A program made the translations under genes and the position numbers. From assembly GCF_030547245.1 (NCBI RefSeq), contig NZ_JAUOQT010000002.1, positions 558,001 through 622,000 on the forward strand: 64,000 bases of DNA. The letters are read 5' to 3'. Below are positions 19,277-27,941 of the stretch, piece by piece (positions within the stretch are counted from its first letter, which is position 1; every line of letters starts with the position of its first letter). The stretch comes from Oceanihabitans sp. 2_MG-2023. GTDB taxonomy: Bacteria > Bacteroidota > Bacteroidia > Flavobacteriales > Flavobacteriaceae. Under the pieces are notes generated by a model that was not told the origin of the DNA, searched no databases, and worked only from the letters and a program-made list of their open reading frames with translations.

Positions 19277-19408
19277 CTACCAAACATGAGGGTTTTTTAA
19301 CCATACATTACCACAACATTGTTAAATTCATTCTTTTTTTTATAGCATTTACATTATTAACAAAATATTATGCTTTTCCTTATTTTAAAGACCACGCAAT
19401 GCTAATTC

Positions 19409-19434
19409 AACAAAAAAATGGTTGTTTTTTTGTT
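19409..19434. promoter_or_regulatory. Perfect inverted repeat upstream of laminarin susC
   Basis: AACAAAAAAA and TTTTTTTGTT form a perfect 10-bp dyad around TGGTTG, 84 bases before the susC start in a 242-base gap. It could be a regulator site or a terminator of the sensor gene (A-run, hairpin, T-run). Downstream, TTG and TAGTTTTA with a 22-base gap are a weak candidate promoter. Confidence 0.4.
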
Positions 19435-19518
19435 ATGTATATTTTTTGTTGCGGTGTGTTTTGAAAATTTCACATTTATTATAGATAGTTTTAACATCAA
19501 GAAATCAAACTAATATTT

Positions 19519-22500
19519 ATGAGACTCACACTCTACACATTTTTAGCACTACTTTTTTTTACAACAGCAAGTGCACAGAACCATACTATTTCTGGAACCA
19601 TTATAGAGAAAGATAATGGCATGCCTATTCCTGGTGCTAACATAATAGTTAAAAACACCAACAATGGAGTCGTTTCCGATTTTGATGGCCTTTTTACTAT
19701 TAATGAAGTACCTAATGGAGCTACGCTACAATTTAGTTATGTTGGCTTTGTTACTTATGAAGTTGTAATAAATAAATCAACTACTCTAAATATTCAATTA
19801 GAAACAGATGTAGCAAGCCTAGACGAAGTTGTTGTAATTGGTTACGGTTCTCAAAAACTTAGTAAGGTTTCAGGTTCTGTATCTAAAGTAGATTCAGAAA
19901 GTATTGAAACTCTAAAACCAGTAAGGGTTGAAGAAGCCCTTCAAAGTTCTGCAACTGGTATCAATGTAGTCTCTAATGGTTCCCCTGGTAAATCACCAGC
20001 AATATCTATCAGAGGTGTTGTGTCTGCGCAAGGTAGCTCTCCTTTAGTAGTTGTAGATGGCGTAATACAAGGTATAGACGATTTAAATACCTTAAACCCA
20101 TCAGATGTGGAATCTATTAATGTTTTAAAAGATGCAGCATTAACTGCAATATATGGTGTAAAAGGAGGAAATGGTGTTATTGTAGTTACGACAAAATCTG
20201 GTAAGAAAAACCAAAAAGTTACTGTTAATTTTGACTCCTCTTATGGTGTTCAAGAAGTAATAAGACAGGTTGATGTTTTAAATGCTAGTGAATATGCTGC
20301 CATACTAAACGAAGCAAGTGTAGCTTCTGGAGGAGATATTATATTTCCAGACCTCTCTACTATAGGTAAAGGTACAAATTGGCAAGATGAAGTAATCGAA
20401 ACTGCAGCTATACAATCGCATAACATTTCGGTTTCTGGAGGATCAGAAAAAATAAGTTACTTTTTCTCTGGAGGATTTTTAGGACAAGATGGTGTTGTTG
20501 GCGGCAATGATAAATCGTATTTTGATAGAACATCGCTTTCTGGTAGAATAAACGCAGATTTATCCGATAAGTTTAAACTAATAGTAAACACAAATTATGC
20601 AAATATTAAAGACAAATCTTTGTCTGAAAATAATATAGGAAGTGTTTTATCTAATGCTTTAAATTTCGATCCAATGGTAAATCCATATAATTCCGATGGA
20701 AGTTTTGGTATTAGTGAAACTATCACACAAGAAATAATTAACCCGTTAACGCAATTAGACAACACTTATAACGAAGGGAATACGAATAAAATCACTGGTA
20801 AATTAGAATTACAATACAAAATATTAGATAATGTAAAATTAACTTCACGCTTTGGCTATAATTATGTAGACGTTTATACTAAAAACTTTACTCCTTTAGT
20901 GTATTATGGTGTTGGTCATAATGGTACAACTGCAAATCCAGATTTATCTCCAATAATAACCACAGATGCAGAAACAGGAGAGGAAACATCTACACACAAT
21001 AGAGTATCAGAGTCTAACACAAATTACTTTTCTTACACCTATGAATTGTTTGGAAATTATGACTTTAATCTTATAAACGAAAATCATAATTTTGAAACAG
21101 TATTGGGATTATCTCTTAGTAGAAATTCTGGAGAAAACATAACAGCTAATGCACAAGACATACCTTTTAATTCATGGAGTTATGCAGATGTAAGTGCTGC
21201 AACTGGAGATAACGCCTCACAAACCTCTGGTTCATGGCAATATCTTAATAAAAACATGTCCTACTTTGGAAGATTAAATTATGATTTTAACAATAAATAC
21301 CTAGTTTCTATTTTAGGAAGGTATGATGGTTCTTCAACATTTGGTGATAACAATAGATACGGTTTATTCTATGCTGCATCTTTAGGTTGGGTAGCTTCAA
21401 ACGAAGACTTTTTCAATTCTGAAATTATTGATTTCCTAAAAATTAGAGGTAGTTATGGCGCAACCGGAAGTGATAATCTAGGAGATAATGCAGATGCACA
21501 ATTTTCTTCCATTAATACATTTCCACAATACACCTTCGATGGTAATATTGTAAGTGGTTCAACATTAGGTTCTATACCAAACCCAGACTTATCATGGGAA
21601 ACACAAAAACAATTAAATGCTGGTTTTGATATTAGAATGTTTACAAACAAAATATCCATGTCTGCAGACTATTACCAAAAGGATGTAGTAGATTTAATCT
21701 TTAGACCTTCACCTAGCTTATATCTTGGTGATATTGCTGCTCCATCTGGAAATGTAGGTGCTTCAAAAACAAACGGTGTAGATATTTCATTAGGTTATAA
21801 TAATGAATTTTCAGATGACTTTAGCTTTAGTACAAACATTAACTTTACCACCGTAAATACAGAAGTTACCAAAGTAGATAATGGAGGTGCCGATTTTGTT
21901 CTAGGAGCTGGATACGGAATTCCTTATACCATTATAAGTCGTTTTGAAGAAGGGGAAACACCTTGGTATTTTTATGGTTATCAAACCGATGGCATTTTTC
22001 AAACTCAAGAAGAGATTGATACACATGCAACGCAAACTGGTGCACAACCAGGAGATATTAGATTTGCAGATATAAATGGTGATGGAGTAATTAATGATGA
22101 AGATAGAACAAATATAGGAAATCCTTTCCCTGATTTTACTTTTGGTTGGAATGCCTCTATTAACTATAAAAATATAGATTTTAATATTGGAACTTATGCT
22201 TCTATTGGAAATGATATTTATAGAGCTTATGAAAGAAACTCCACCTACACAAACCGTTTTGCTTCTACTTTAGACAGATGGACAGGTCCAGGAACTAGTG
22301 ATTCAGAACCTAGAGTTACTTTTGAAGACACCAACAACAACACAAGAGCTTCAGATAGATATATTGAAGATGGCAGCTTTTTCAAAATTAAAAACTTACA
22401 GCTTGGTTATACCATACCAAATGTTCCAGGCATAAGCAAACTACGTTTATACGCACAAGTTAAAAACGTATATACATTTACCAAATATTCAGGTTACGAC

Positions 22501-22599
22501 CCAGAAATATCTTCTGGTAGTGTTAGTGATACAGGTGTTGACAGAGGAACCTATCCTATCCCAAGAATTTGGTCTGTTGGATTAAATGTAAACTTTTAA
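19519..22599 (+). CDS. SusC-like TonB-dependent outer-membrane glycan transporter (laminarin)
   Basis: A 1026-residue outer-membrane protein: signal peptide ending TTASAQ, a CarboxypepD_reg-like domain (GTIIEKDNGMPIPGANIIVK), the SusC-type linker DEVVVIGYGSQK near residue 110, a plug domain with NVLKDAALTAIYGVKGGNG, and a 22-strand barrel ending in RIWSVGLNVNF with the terminal aromatic residue. It imports oligosaccharides with energy from TonB. Followed by SusD after 12 bases. Substrate is inferred as laminarin from the GH16/GH17/GH30/GH149 neighbours. Confidence 0.95.
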   Translation: MRLTLYTFLALLFFTTASAQNHTISGTIIEKDNGMPIPGANIIVKNTNNGVVSDFDGLFTINEVPNGATLQFSYVGFVTYEVVINKSTTLNIQLETDVASLDEVVVIGYGSQKLSKVSGSVSKVDSESIETLKPVRVEEALQSSATGINVVSNGSPGKSPAISIRGVVSAQGSSPLVVVDGVIQGIDDLNTLNPSDVESINVLKDAALTAIYGVKGGNGVIVVTTKSGKKNQKVTVNFDSSYGVQEVIRQVDVLNASEYAAILNEASVASGGDIIFPDLSTIGKGTNWQDEVIETAAIQSHNISVSGGSEKISYFFSGGFLGQDGVVGGNDKSYFDRTSLSGRINADLSDKFKLIVNTNYANIKDKSLSENNIGSVLSNALNFDPMVNPYNSDGSFGISETITQEIINPLTQLDNTYNEGNTNKITGKLELQYKILDNVKLTSRFGYNYVDVYTKNFTPLVYYGVGHNGTTANPDLSPIITTDAETGEETSTHNRVSESNTNYFSYTYELFGNYDFNLINENHNFETVLGLSLSRNSGENITANAQDIPFNSWSYADVSAATGDNASQTSGSWQYLNKNMSYFGRLNYDFNNKYLVSILGRYDGSSTFGDNNRYGLFYAASLGWVASNEDFFNSEIIDFLKIRGSYGATGSDNLGDNADAQFSSINTFPQYTFDGNIVSGSTLGSIPNPDLSWETQKQLNAGFDIRMFTNKISMSADYYQKDVVDLIFRPSPSLYLGDIAAPSGNVGASKTNGVDISLGYNNEFSDDFSFSTNINFTTVNTEVTKVDNGGADFVLGAGYGIPYTIISRFEEGETPWYFYGYQTDGIFQTQEEIDTHATQTGAQPGDIRFADINGDGVINDEDRTNIGNPFPDFTFGWNASINYKNIDFNIGTYASIGNDIYRAYERNSTYTNRFASTLDRWTGPGTSDSEPRVTFEDTNNNTRASDRYIEDGSFFKIKNLQLGYTIPNVPGISKLRLYAQVKNVYTFTKYSGYDPEISSGSVSDTGVDRGTYPIPRIWSVGLNVNF

Positions 22600-22611
22600 A
22601 AAAAAAGAATT

Positions 22612-24057
22612 ATGAAAATACTTAAAAACTCCGTTTTACCTTTTATGCTAATCTTTTTAGCATTAGGCTGTTCCGATTATTTAGATGTAGAACCAACAGA
22701 TACACACGAAATAGAAGATAGTGTTTATTTTCAACAAGAAGCAGATTATCAAGCTGCAGTTATAGGAACCTATGACCCTTTACAATGGATGTATTTAAAT
22801 ACACTTATTGGGGATATCGCATCAGACAACTCTTTATGTGGTGGCGAAAGCGCAACAGATGTAATTGGGTTACAACAAATTGACGACATGACACACAACC
22901 CTAATAATGACAACTTAACCAATTTATGGAAATGGTGTTATGAAGGCGTAAATCGTGCTAATTATTTAGAAGAAAACAAAACCAAATTAGATTTTGATGG
23001 TAAAGAAGCTTTATATGGTGAAGTTTATTTTTTAAGAGCTTATTATTATTTTGAATTGGTTAAATTTTTTGGAGATGTACCAGTATTTGTGGATAGAAGA
23101 TTAGATGCTTCAGATTCAGGAAACATACCTAGAAGTCCAAAAGCAGATGTTTATACACAAATAGAAACAGACCTAAGAGATGCAATTGCTGTGTTACCAA
23201 CTACACAATCGCAATCAGGAAGAGTAACAAAATATGCCGCACAAGCATTATTAGGTAAAGCATATTTGTATCAAGAAAAATTTCCTGAAGCCGCAACAAC
23301 TTTAAATAATGTAATTGGTGCTTTTACTTTAGTAGATGACTTTGAAAGCCAGTTTTTAAAATCTGGAGAAAATGGTATAGAATCTGTTTTTGAAGTACAA
23401 TACACAAATACGTCAGAGTGGTATGATTGGGATTATGTACCGCAAGGGACAGAAGGTAATTTTGGAATAATACACAATGGTCCAAGAGCAGACATTGCTG
23501 GCTATGCTAGAGGCTGGGCTTTTAATGTTCCAACACAAGACTTATATGATGCTTATGATAGTGAAGACACAAGAAGAGAGGCTACTATACTAACATATTC
23601 TGGCGATGCAAGTAGCTTAGCTGGTTATGAACAAACGGGATATTTTAACCATAAATACATACCAAGAGCTGGTGAAAGTGGCGCCCAAACAGAACTTAAT
23701 TATTTGAATAATTATAGAGCTATTCGTTATGCAGATGTTTTATTAATGGCTGCAGAAGCAAATGCTAGAGGAAATATTAGTGATGGTTTAGCACAACAAT
23801 ACTTAAATGAAGTTAGAAGAAGAGCTTTTGGTGATTTAGATCATGATATAACCTCTTCAGGTAACACATTAGTTCAAGCAATTTGGAACGAAAGAAAACT
23901 AGAATTAGCAATGGAAGGGCACCGCTTCTTCGATTTAGTAAGAACTGGTGAAGCTGCATCAACCATAAATGGTTTTACAACAAATAAACACGAAGTATTC
24001 CCTATTCCTCAACTAGAAAGAGATATTTCAGGTATAACTCAAAACGAAGGATATTAA
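22612..24057 (+). CDS. SusD-like surface glycan-binding lipoprotein (laminarin)
   Basis: A 481-residue SusD/RagB lipoprotein with TPR-like helices (YFLRAYYYFELVKFFGDVPV; AAQALLGKAYLYQEKFPEA) and the family's C-terminal LAMEGHRFFDLVRTGEA block. The acylated Cys is followed by SDYLDVEP; acidic residues here match surface-export signals of Flavobacteriia. It forms a lid over the SusC barrel and hands over glycan. Tight spacing on both sides shows an operon. Confidence 0.95.
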   Translation: MKILKNSVLPFMLIFLALGCSDYLDVEPTDTHEIEDSVYFQQEADYQAAVIGTYDPLQWMYLNTLIGDIASDNSLCGGESATDVIGLQQIDDMTHNPNNDNLTNLWKWCYEGVNRANYLEENKTKLDFDGKEALYGEVYFLRAYYYFELVKFFGDVPVFVDRRLDASDSGNIPRSPKADVYTQIETDLRDAIAVLPTTQSQSGRVTKYAAQALLGKAYLYQEKFPEAATTLNNVIGAFTLVDDFESQFLKSGENGIESVFEVQYTNTSEWYDWDYVPQGTEGNFGIIHNGPRADIAGYARGWAFNVPTQDLYDAYDSEDTRREATILTYSGDASSLAGYEQTGYFNHKYIPRAGESGAQTELNYLNNYRAIRYADVLLMAAEANARGNISDGLAQQYLNEVRRRAFGDLDHDITSSGNTLVQAIWNERKLELAMEGHRFFDLVRTGEAASTINGFTTNKHEVFPIPQLERDISGITQNEGY

Positions 24058-24068
24058 AAAATAACTAT

Positions 24069-26159
24069 ATGAAAACAATAAAATACATATTCAGTATGTG
24101 CATTATTACACTACTAATTATTAGTTGTGTAAATGATGATGATAATACAGACTTTGTGAATACTGCTGTCGCTCCAACTAACGTTATGGCATTATTTAAT
24201 GTAACACAAGACAATACAGGATTGGTTACGATAACACCTACAGCAGAAAATGCAATTAATTTTAATATTTTTTATGGTGATGCAACAGAAGAACCAGCAA
24301 ATATCATGCAAGGAGAAAATGCGATGCACACATACGAAGAAGGTACTTACACCGTAAGAATTGTTGCAGTTGGAGTTACAGGATTAGAAACAGAAATCAC
24401 AAAAGAATTGGCTGTATCTTTTAATGCTCCTTCAAATTTAGTTGCAACCGCAGAAAATGATGTTGCCATATCTAAACAGGTGAATGTTTTAGCTACTGCT
24501 GATGATGCAGTAAGTTACGATGTTGATTTTGGAGATGGAAGTGAAATACTAACTGGAAACATAGGGGAAATAATTTCTCATATCTATGCAGACGCAGGAA
24601 CTTATAATATAACTGTTGTGGCGATGGGAGCTGCTATTGAAACCACACAATTTATAATTGAAGATTTTGAAGTTACTGCGATTCTTCAACCTTTAGCTTC
24701 AGCGCCAACACCTCCTGCAAGAGCTGCTCAAGATGTTATATCTGTATTTAGTGCAGCATATACAGATTTAGAAAACACAAATTTCTTCCCAGATTGGGGA
24801 CAAGGCGGACAAGGTAGTTCTTGGGCTATGTTTGATTTAGCTGGTGATCAAATGCTTCAATACATTAACCTTAGTTACCAAGGGGTAGCTCTAGAAGACG
24901 GAACTAGTGTAGATGTATCTGCAATGGAGTTTCTACACATAGATGTATGGACTGCAGATGTTACAACACAAATAGAAACATCATTAATTAATAATCCGGC
25001 TGGGTCTTCGGAAGCTCCAGTAACAAATAATTTAAATCCAAACGATTGGACAAGTATAGATATTCCAATTTCCGACTATACAGATCAAGGATTAAGTGTA
25101 AATGAAATTTTTCAATTAAAATTTGTTGGCACACCTTGGGCTGCTGGAACTGTATTTATTGATAATATTTACTTCTGGAAAGAATCTACTGGTCCTTCTC
25201 CAATAGTAGGCACATGGAAAATAGCACCAGAAGAAGGTGCCCTTGAAGTTGGAGATGGTGCTGGAACTATATGGTGGGCAATTCCAGCTGCTGATGTAGC
25301 AACCAGAGCTTGTTATTTTGATGATGAATATATTTTTAATGCAGATGGATCCTTCCAAAATGTACTAGGTACAGAAACATGGTTAGAAACATGGCAAGGA
25401 GTAGCCGCTGATGGATGTGGAGCACCAATCGCACCTCATAACGGATCAAGTCCAGCAACATATATCGATAATGGTAATTCTTTAACCATTTCAGGTGTTG
25501 GTGCTTATTTAGGAATACCTAAAGTGCATAATACAGGTGAAGATGGTATGCCAGTAAATGATACTATTACTTATGATTATGTAATAGCACCAGATGGTAA
25601 TACTTTAGAAATAACAATTTCAGGGTTTAATGGAGGTACAGAGTATTGGTACTATAAATTAATTAAAGATTCTGCTCCAGTTTCCCCTTTAATTGGTACA
25701 TGGAAAGTAGCTTCTGAAGAAGGTGCTCTTGAAGTTGGAGATGGAGCTGGAACGGTATGGTGGTCGATTCCAGATGCTGATCTTGCAGCAAGAGCTTGTT
25801 ATTTTGATGATGCATATATTTTCAATGCAGATGGATCATTTCAAAATGTATTAGGTACAGAAACATGGCTAGAAACATGGCAAGGAGTAGCTGCTGATGG
25901 ATGTGGAGCTCCAATTGCACCTCATAATGGTACAAATACAGCATCGTATACAAGCACAGCAAGTACTGTAACTGTAAATGGCTTAGGTGCATATCTAGGA
26001 TTGCCTAAGGTGCATAATACAGGTGAAAATGGAATGCCTGATAATGATACTATTACCTATGATTATGTATTGTCAACAGATGGTAACACATTAGATATTA
26101 CTATTTCTGGATTTAATGGAGGTACAGAGTATTGGTATTATAAATTGATTAAACAATAA
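24069..26159 (+). CDS. Surface glycan-binding lipoprotein with PKD, CBM-like and duplicated lipocalin-like domains
   Basis: A 696-residue lipoprotein (ISC, then VNDDDNTD: acidic, surface type). Order of parts: two PKD/Ig-like domains (residues ~30-115 and ~120-205, with FGDGSE), a jelly-roll CBM-like domain (~215-375, ending AAGTVFIDNIYFWK), then two copies of a ~160-residue beta domain starting at GTWK near residues 381 and 543. It occupies the SusE/SGBP position between SusD and GH16 and most likely binds beta-glucan on the cell surface. No catalytic motif is visible. A third, divergent copy of the repeated domain lies in the next gene. Confidence 0.85.
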   Translation: MKTIKYIFSMCIITLLIISCVNDDDNTDFVNTAVAPTNVMALFNVTQDNTGLVTITPTAENAINFNIFYGDATEEPANIMQGENAMHTYEEGTYTVRIVAVGVTGLETEITKELAVSFNAPSNLVATAENDVAISKQVNVLATADDAVSYDVDFGDGSEILTGNIGEIISHIYADAGTYNITVVAMGAAIETTQFIIEDFEVTAILQPLASAPTPPARAAQDVISVFSAAYTDLENTNFFPDWGQGGQGSSWAMFDLAGDQMLQYINLSYQGVALEDGTSVDVSAMEFLHIDVWTADVTTQIETSLINNPAGSSEAPVTNNLNPNDWTSIDIPISDYTDQGLSVNEIFQLKFVGTPWAAGTVFIDNIYFWKESTGPSPIVGTWKIAPEEGALEVGDGAGTIWWAIPAADVATRACYFDDEYIFNADGSFQNVLGTETWLETWQGVAADGCGAPIAPHNGSSPATYIDNGNSLTISGVGAYLGIPKVHNTGEDGMPVNDTITYDYVIAPDGNTLEITISGFNGGTEYWYYKLIKDSAPVSPLIGTWKVASEEGALEVGDGAGTVWWSIPDADLAARACYFDDAYIFNADGSFQNVLGTETWLETWQGVAADGCGAPIAPHNGTNTASYTSTASTVTVNGLGAYLGLPKVHNTGENGMPDNDTITYDYVLSTDGNTLDITISGFNGGTEYWYYKLIKQ
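25209..26156 (+). repeat. Tandem duplication of a 486-bp domain within the SGBP gene
   Basis: Two adjacent units begin at 25209 and 25695. Long blocks are almost identical at DNA level, for example AACATGGCAAGGAGTAGC and TTTAATGGAGGTACAGAGTA in both. Differences are mainly silent third-position changes, pointing to a fairly recent duplication kept under selection for protein sequence. Confidence 0.9.
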
Positions 26160-26169
26160 ATAAAAAAAG

Positions 26170-27783
26170 ATGAAAAATATAAAATATATTATAACTCTTT
26201 TCTTCTCCCTTGTGTTTTTAGTAAGCTGTGAAGAAGAAAACTACCAATTTGGAGACTTAACTGCACCAACCAACCTTCAAGTTTCGGCTGAAATAATAGG
26301 TCAGGATACAGCAAACCCATTTGGTGATGGATCTGGTAATGTGAATTTTACAGCTACTGCAGATAATGCTATTACCTATAGATATTCATATAATGGAGAT
26401 CAGGAAATAGCTGCTAACGGTGAACTTGCATATGCTTTTTCTAATTTAGGTATCAACACCTACACAGTTACAGTTATTGCAATAGGCCCAGGAGGTAATT
26501 CTACTTCTGCAACTATTGAAGTAGAAGTATTAGCAACCTACTCTGCTCCTGCAGATTTATTAGCAATACTTCATGGAAATGAATCAAAAACTTGGAGAGT
26601 TAAATCGGAAAAAGCTGGTCATTTTGGTTTGGGACCAGTTGGTGGAGCTCCTACCGAATGGTATGCCGCTGGCCCAAGTGAAAAAGCAGCAACAGGAATG
26701 TATGATGATCGTTATGTTTTCCATTCTGATGGAACATTTACCCATGTCACAAATAGCGTAAATGACGATCCAACAGAAGATGTTACTGGTACTATTTTTG
26801 GACGTGTTGGTTTAGTTGAAGAATTAGGACCACACAACGAAACTCCAAATGGAGATGATATAGAAAACTATCCGTATAGTGACTATTCCGAAAACTGGAC
26901 TTTAACAGCTCCAGGTGGTAACGAAACTATTAATTTAAGTGGATTAGGATTTATTGGTTACTACACAGGAGGTTCTCATAGTTATGAAATTTATGATCGT
27001 TCAGTGGCAAATGAACTACTTCTTAGAACTACCGATGGTAATAATGGTTTTGACTGGTGGTTTATTATAACTTCTGAAGAAGAGGAAACTGGAACAGAAC
27101 TAGAATTAGTTTGGTCTGATGAATTTGATACGAATGGTACTCCTAACCCTGCAAACTGGACCTACGACCTTGGTGCTGGAGGATGGGGAAATCAAGAATT
27201 ACAAACATATACAGACAACGCCGAAAATGTAATAGTAGATAATGGCTCACTTATAATAACCGCTAAAGCAAATGGTAGTGGTTATACTTCCGCAAGATTA
27301 AAATCCGAAGGATTACAAAGTTTCACCTATGGTAAAATGGAAATTAGAGCAAAATTACCAGCTTCCCAAGGTACTTGGCCAGCAATTTGGATGTTAGGTT
27401 CTAATTTTAGCACAGTAGGTTGGCCTACTTGTGGTGAAATAGACATTATGGAACAAACAGGTTGGGATAAAAATATTTCCTTAGGCACTTGCCATTGGTT
27501 AGATAGCGGAAGCGGAACTAACGCTAGTTTTGGAGAAACCACAGCTATAGCAAATGCTGCAACAGAATTTCATGTATATTCTCTAGATTGGAGTGAACAA
27601 TCGGTTAAAATTTCGGTAGATGATGTTCCATTTATGACATTAACTAATAGTTCTAATTTACCATTTAATGCAGACTTCTTCTTTATACTTAATATAGCAA
27701 TGGGAGGAACTCTTGGTGGAGATATTGACCCTGCATTTACAGAAGATACCATGGAAATTGATTATGTAAGAGTATATCAATAA
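26170..27783 (+). CDS. GH16 endo-beta-1,3-glucanase (laminarinase), multidomain lipoprotein
   Basis: A 537-residue lipoprotein (VSC, then EEENYQF: acidic, surface type). An Ig/PKD-like domain (~30-120) is followed by a lipocalin-like domain (~130-305, DDRYVFHSDGTFTHV) and a GH16 catalytic domain from ~312. The catalytic motif is E423-I-D425-I-M-E428 (GEIDIMEQTGW), with Glu423 nucleophile and Glu428 acid/base. The W-rich surroundings (GTWPAIWMLG; FFFILNIAMGG) are those of laminarinases rather than carrageenases or agarases. It probably cuts laminarin at the cell surface to feed SusCD. It closes the first laminarin operon; a terminator follows. Confidence 0.93.
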   Translation: MKNIKYIITLFFSLVFLVSCEEENYQFGDLTAPTNLQVSAEIIGQDTANPFGDGSGNVNFTATADNAITYRYSYNGDQEIAANGELAYAFSNLGINTYTVTVIAIGPGGNSTSATIEVEVLATYSAPADLLAILHGNESKTWRVKSEKAGHFGLGPVGGAPTEWYAAGPSEKAATGMYDDRYVFHSDGTFTHVTNSVNDDPTEDVTGTIFGRVGLVEELGPHNETPNGDDIENYPYSDYSENWTLTAPGGNETINLSGLGFIGYYTGGSHSYEIYDRSVANELLLRTTDGNNGFDWWFIITSEEEETGTELELVWSDEFDTNGTPNPANWTYDLGAGGWGNQELQTYTDNAENVIVDNGSLIITAKANGSGYTSARLKSEGLQSFTYGKMEIRAKLPASQGTWPAIWMLGSNFSTVGWPTCGEIDIMEQTGWDKNISLGTCHWLDSGSGTNASFGETTAIANAATEFHVYSLDWSEQSVKISVDDVPFMTLTNSSNLPFNADFFFILNIAMGGTLGGDIDPAFTEDTMEIDYVRVYQ

Positions 27784-27830
27784 GACATAAAAGTAGTTTA
27801 TAATTATTTTGAATTAGTAATTTTAAAATT

Positions 27831-27859
27831 AAAGGTCGAGCACACTACTCGACCTTTTT
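27831..27859 (+). terminator. Terminator between GH16 and GH149 genes
   Basis: AAAGGTCGAG pairs with CTCGACCTTT around a 7-base loop and is followed by Ts. It divides the laminarin genes into a susC-GH16 unit and a GH149-symporter unit. Confidence 0.88.
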
Positions 27860-27941
27860 AGTAAATTTTTTGATTCCAGAATAAATTAAACCAATAACCT
27901 ATTTAAAACATACTATAGACACCATAGTTATAAATATTAAA

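Noticed and set aside
25209-26156. SGBP duplication as an assembly artefact
   Set aside because: The two copies differ at many third positions and at several amino acids, so they are distinct sequence.
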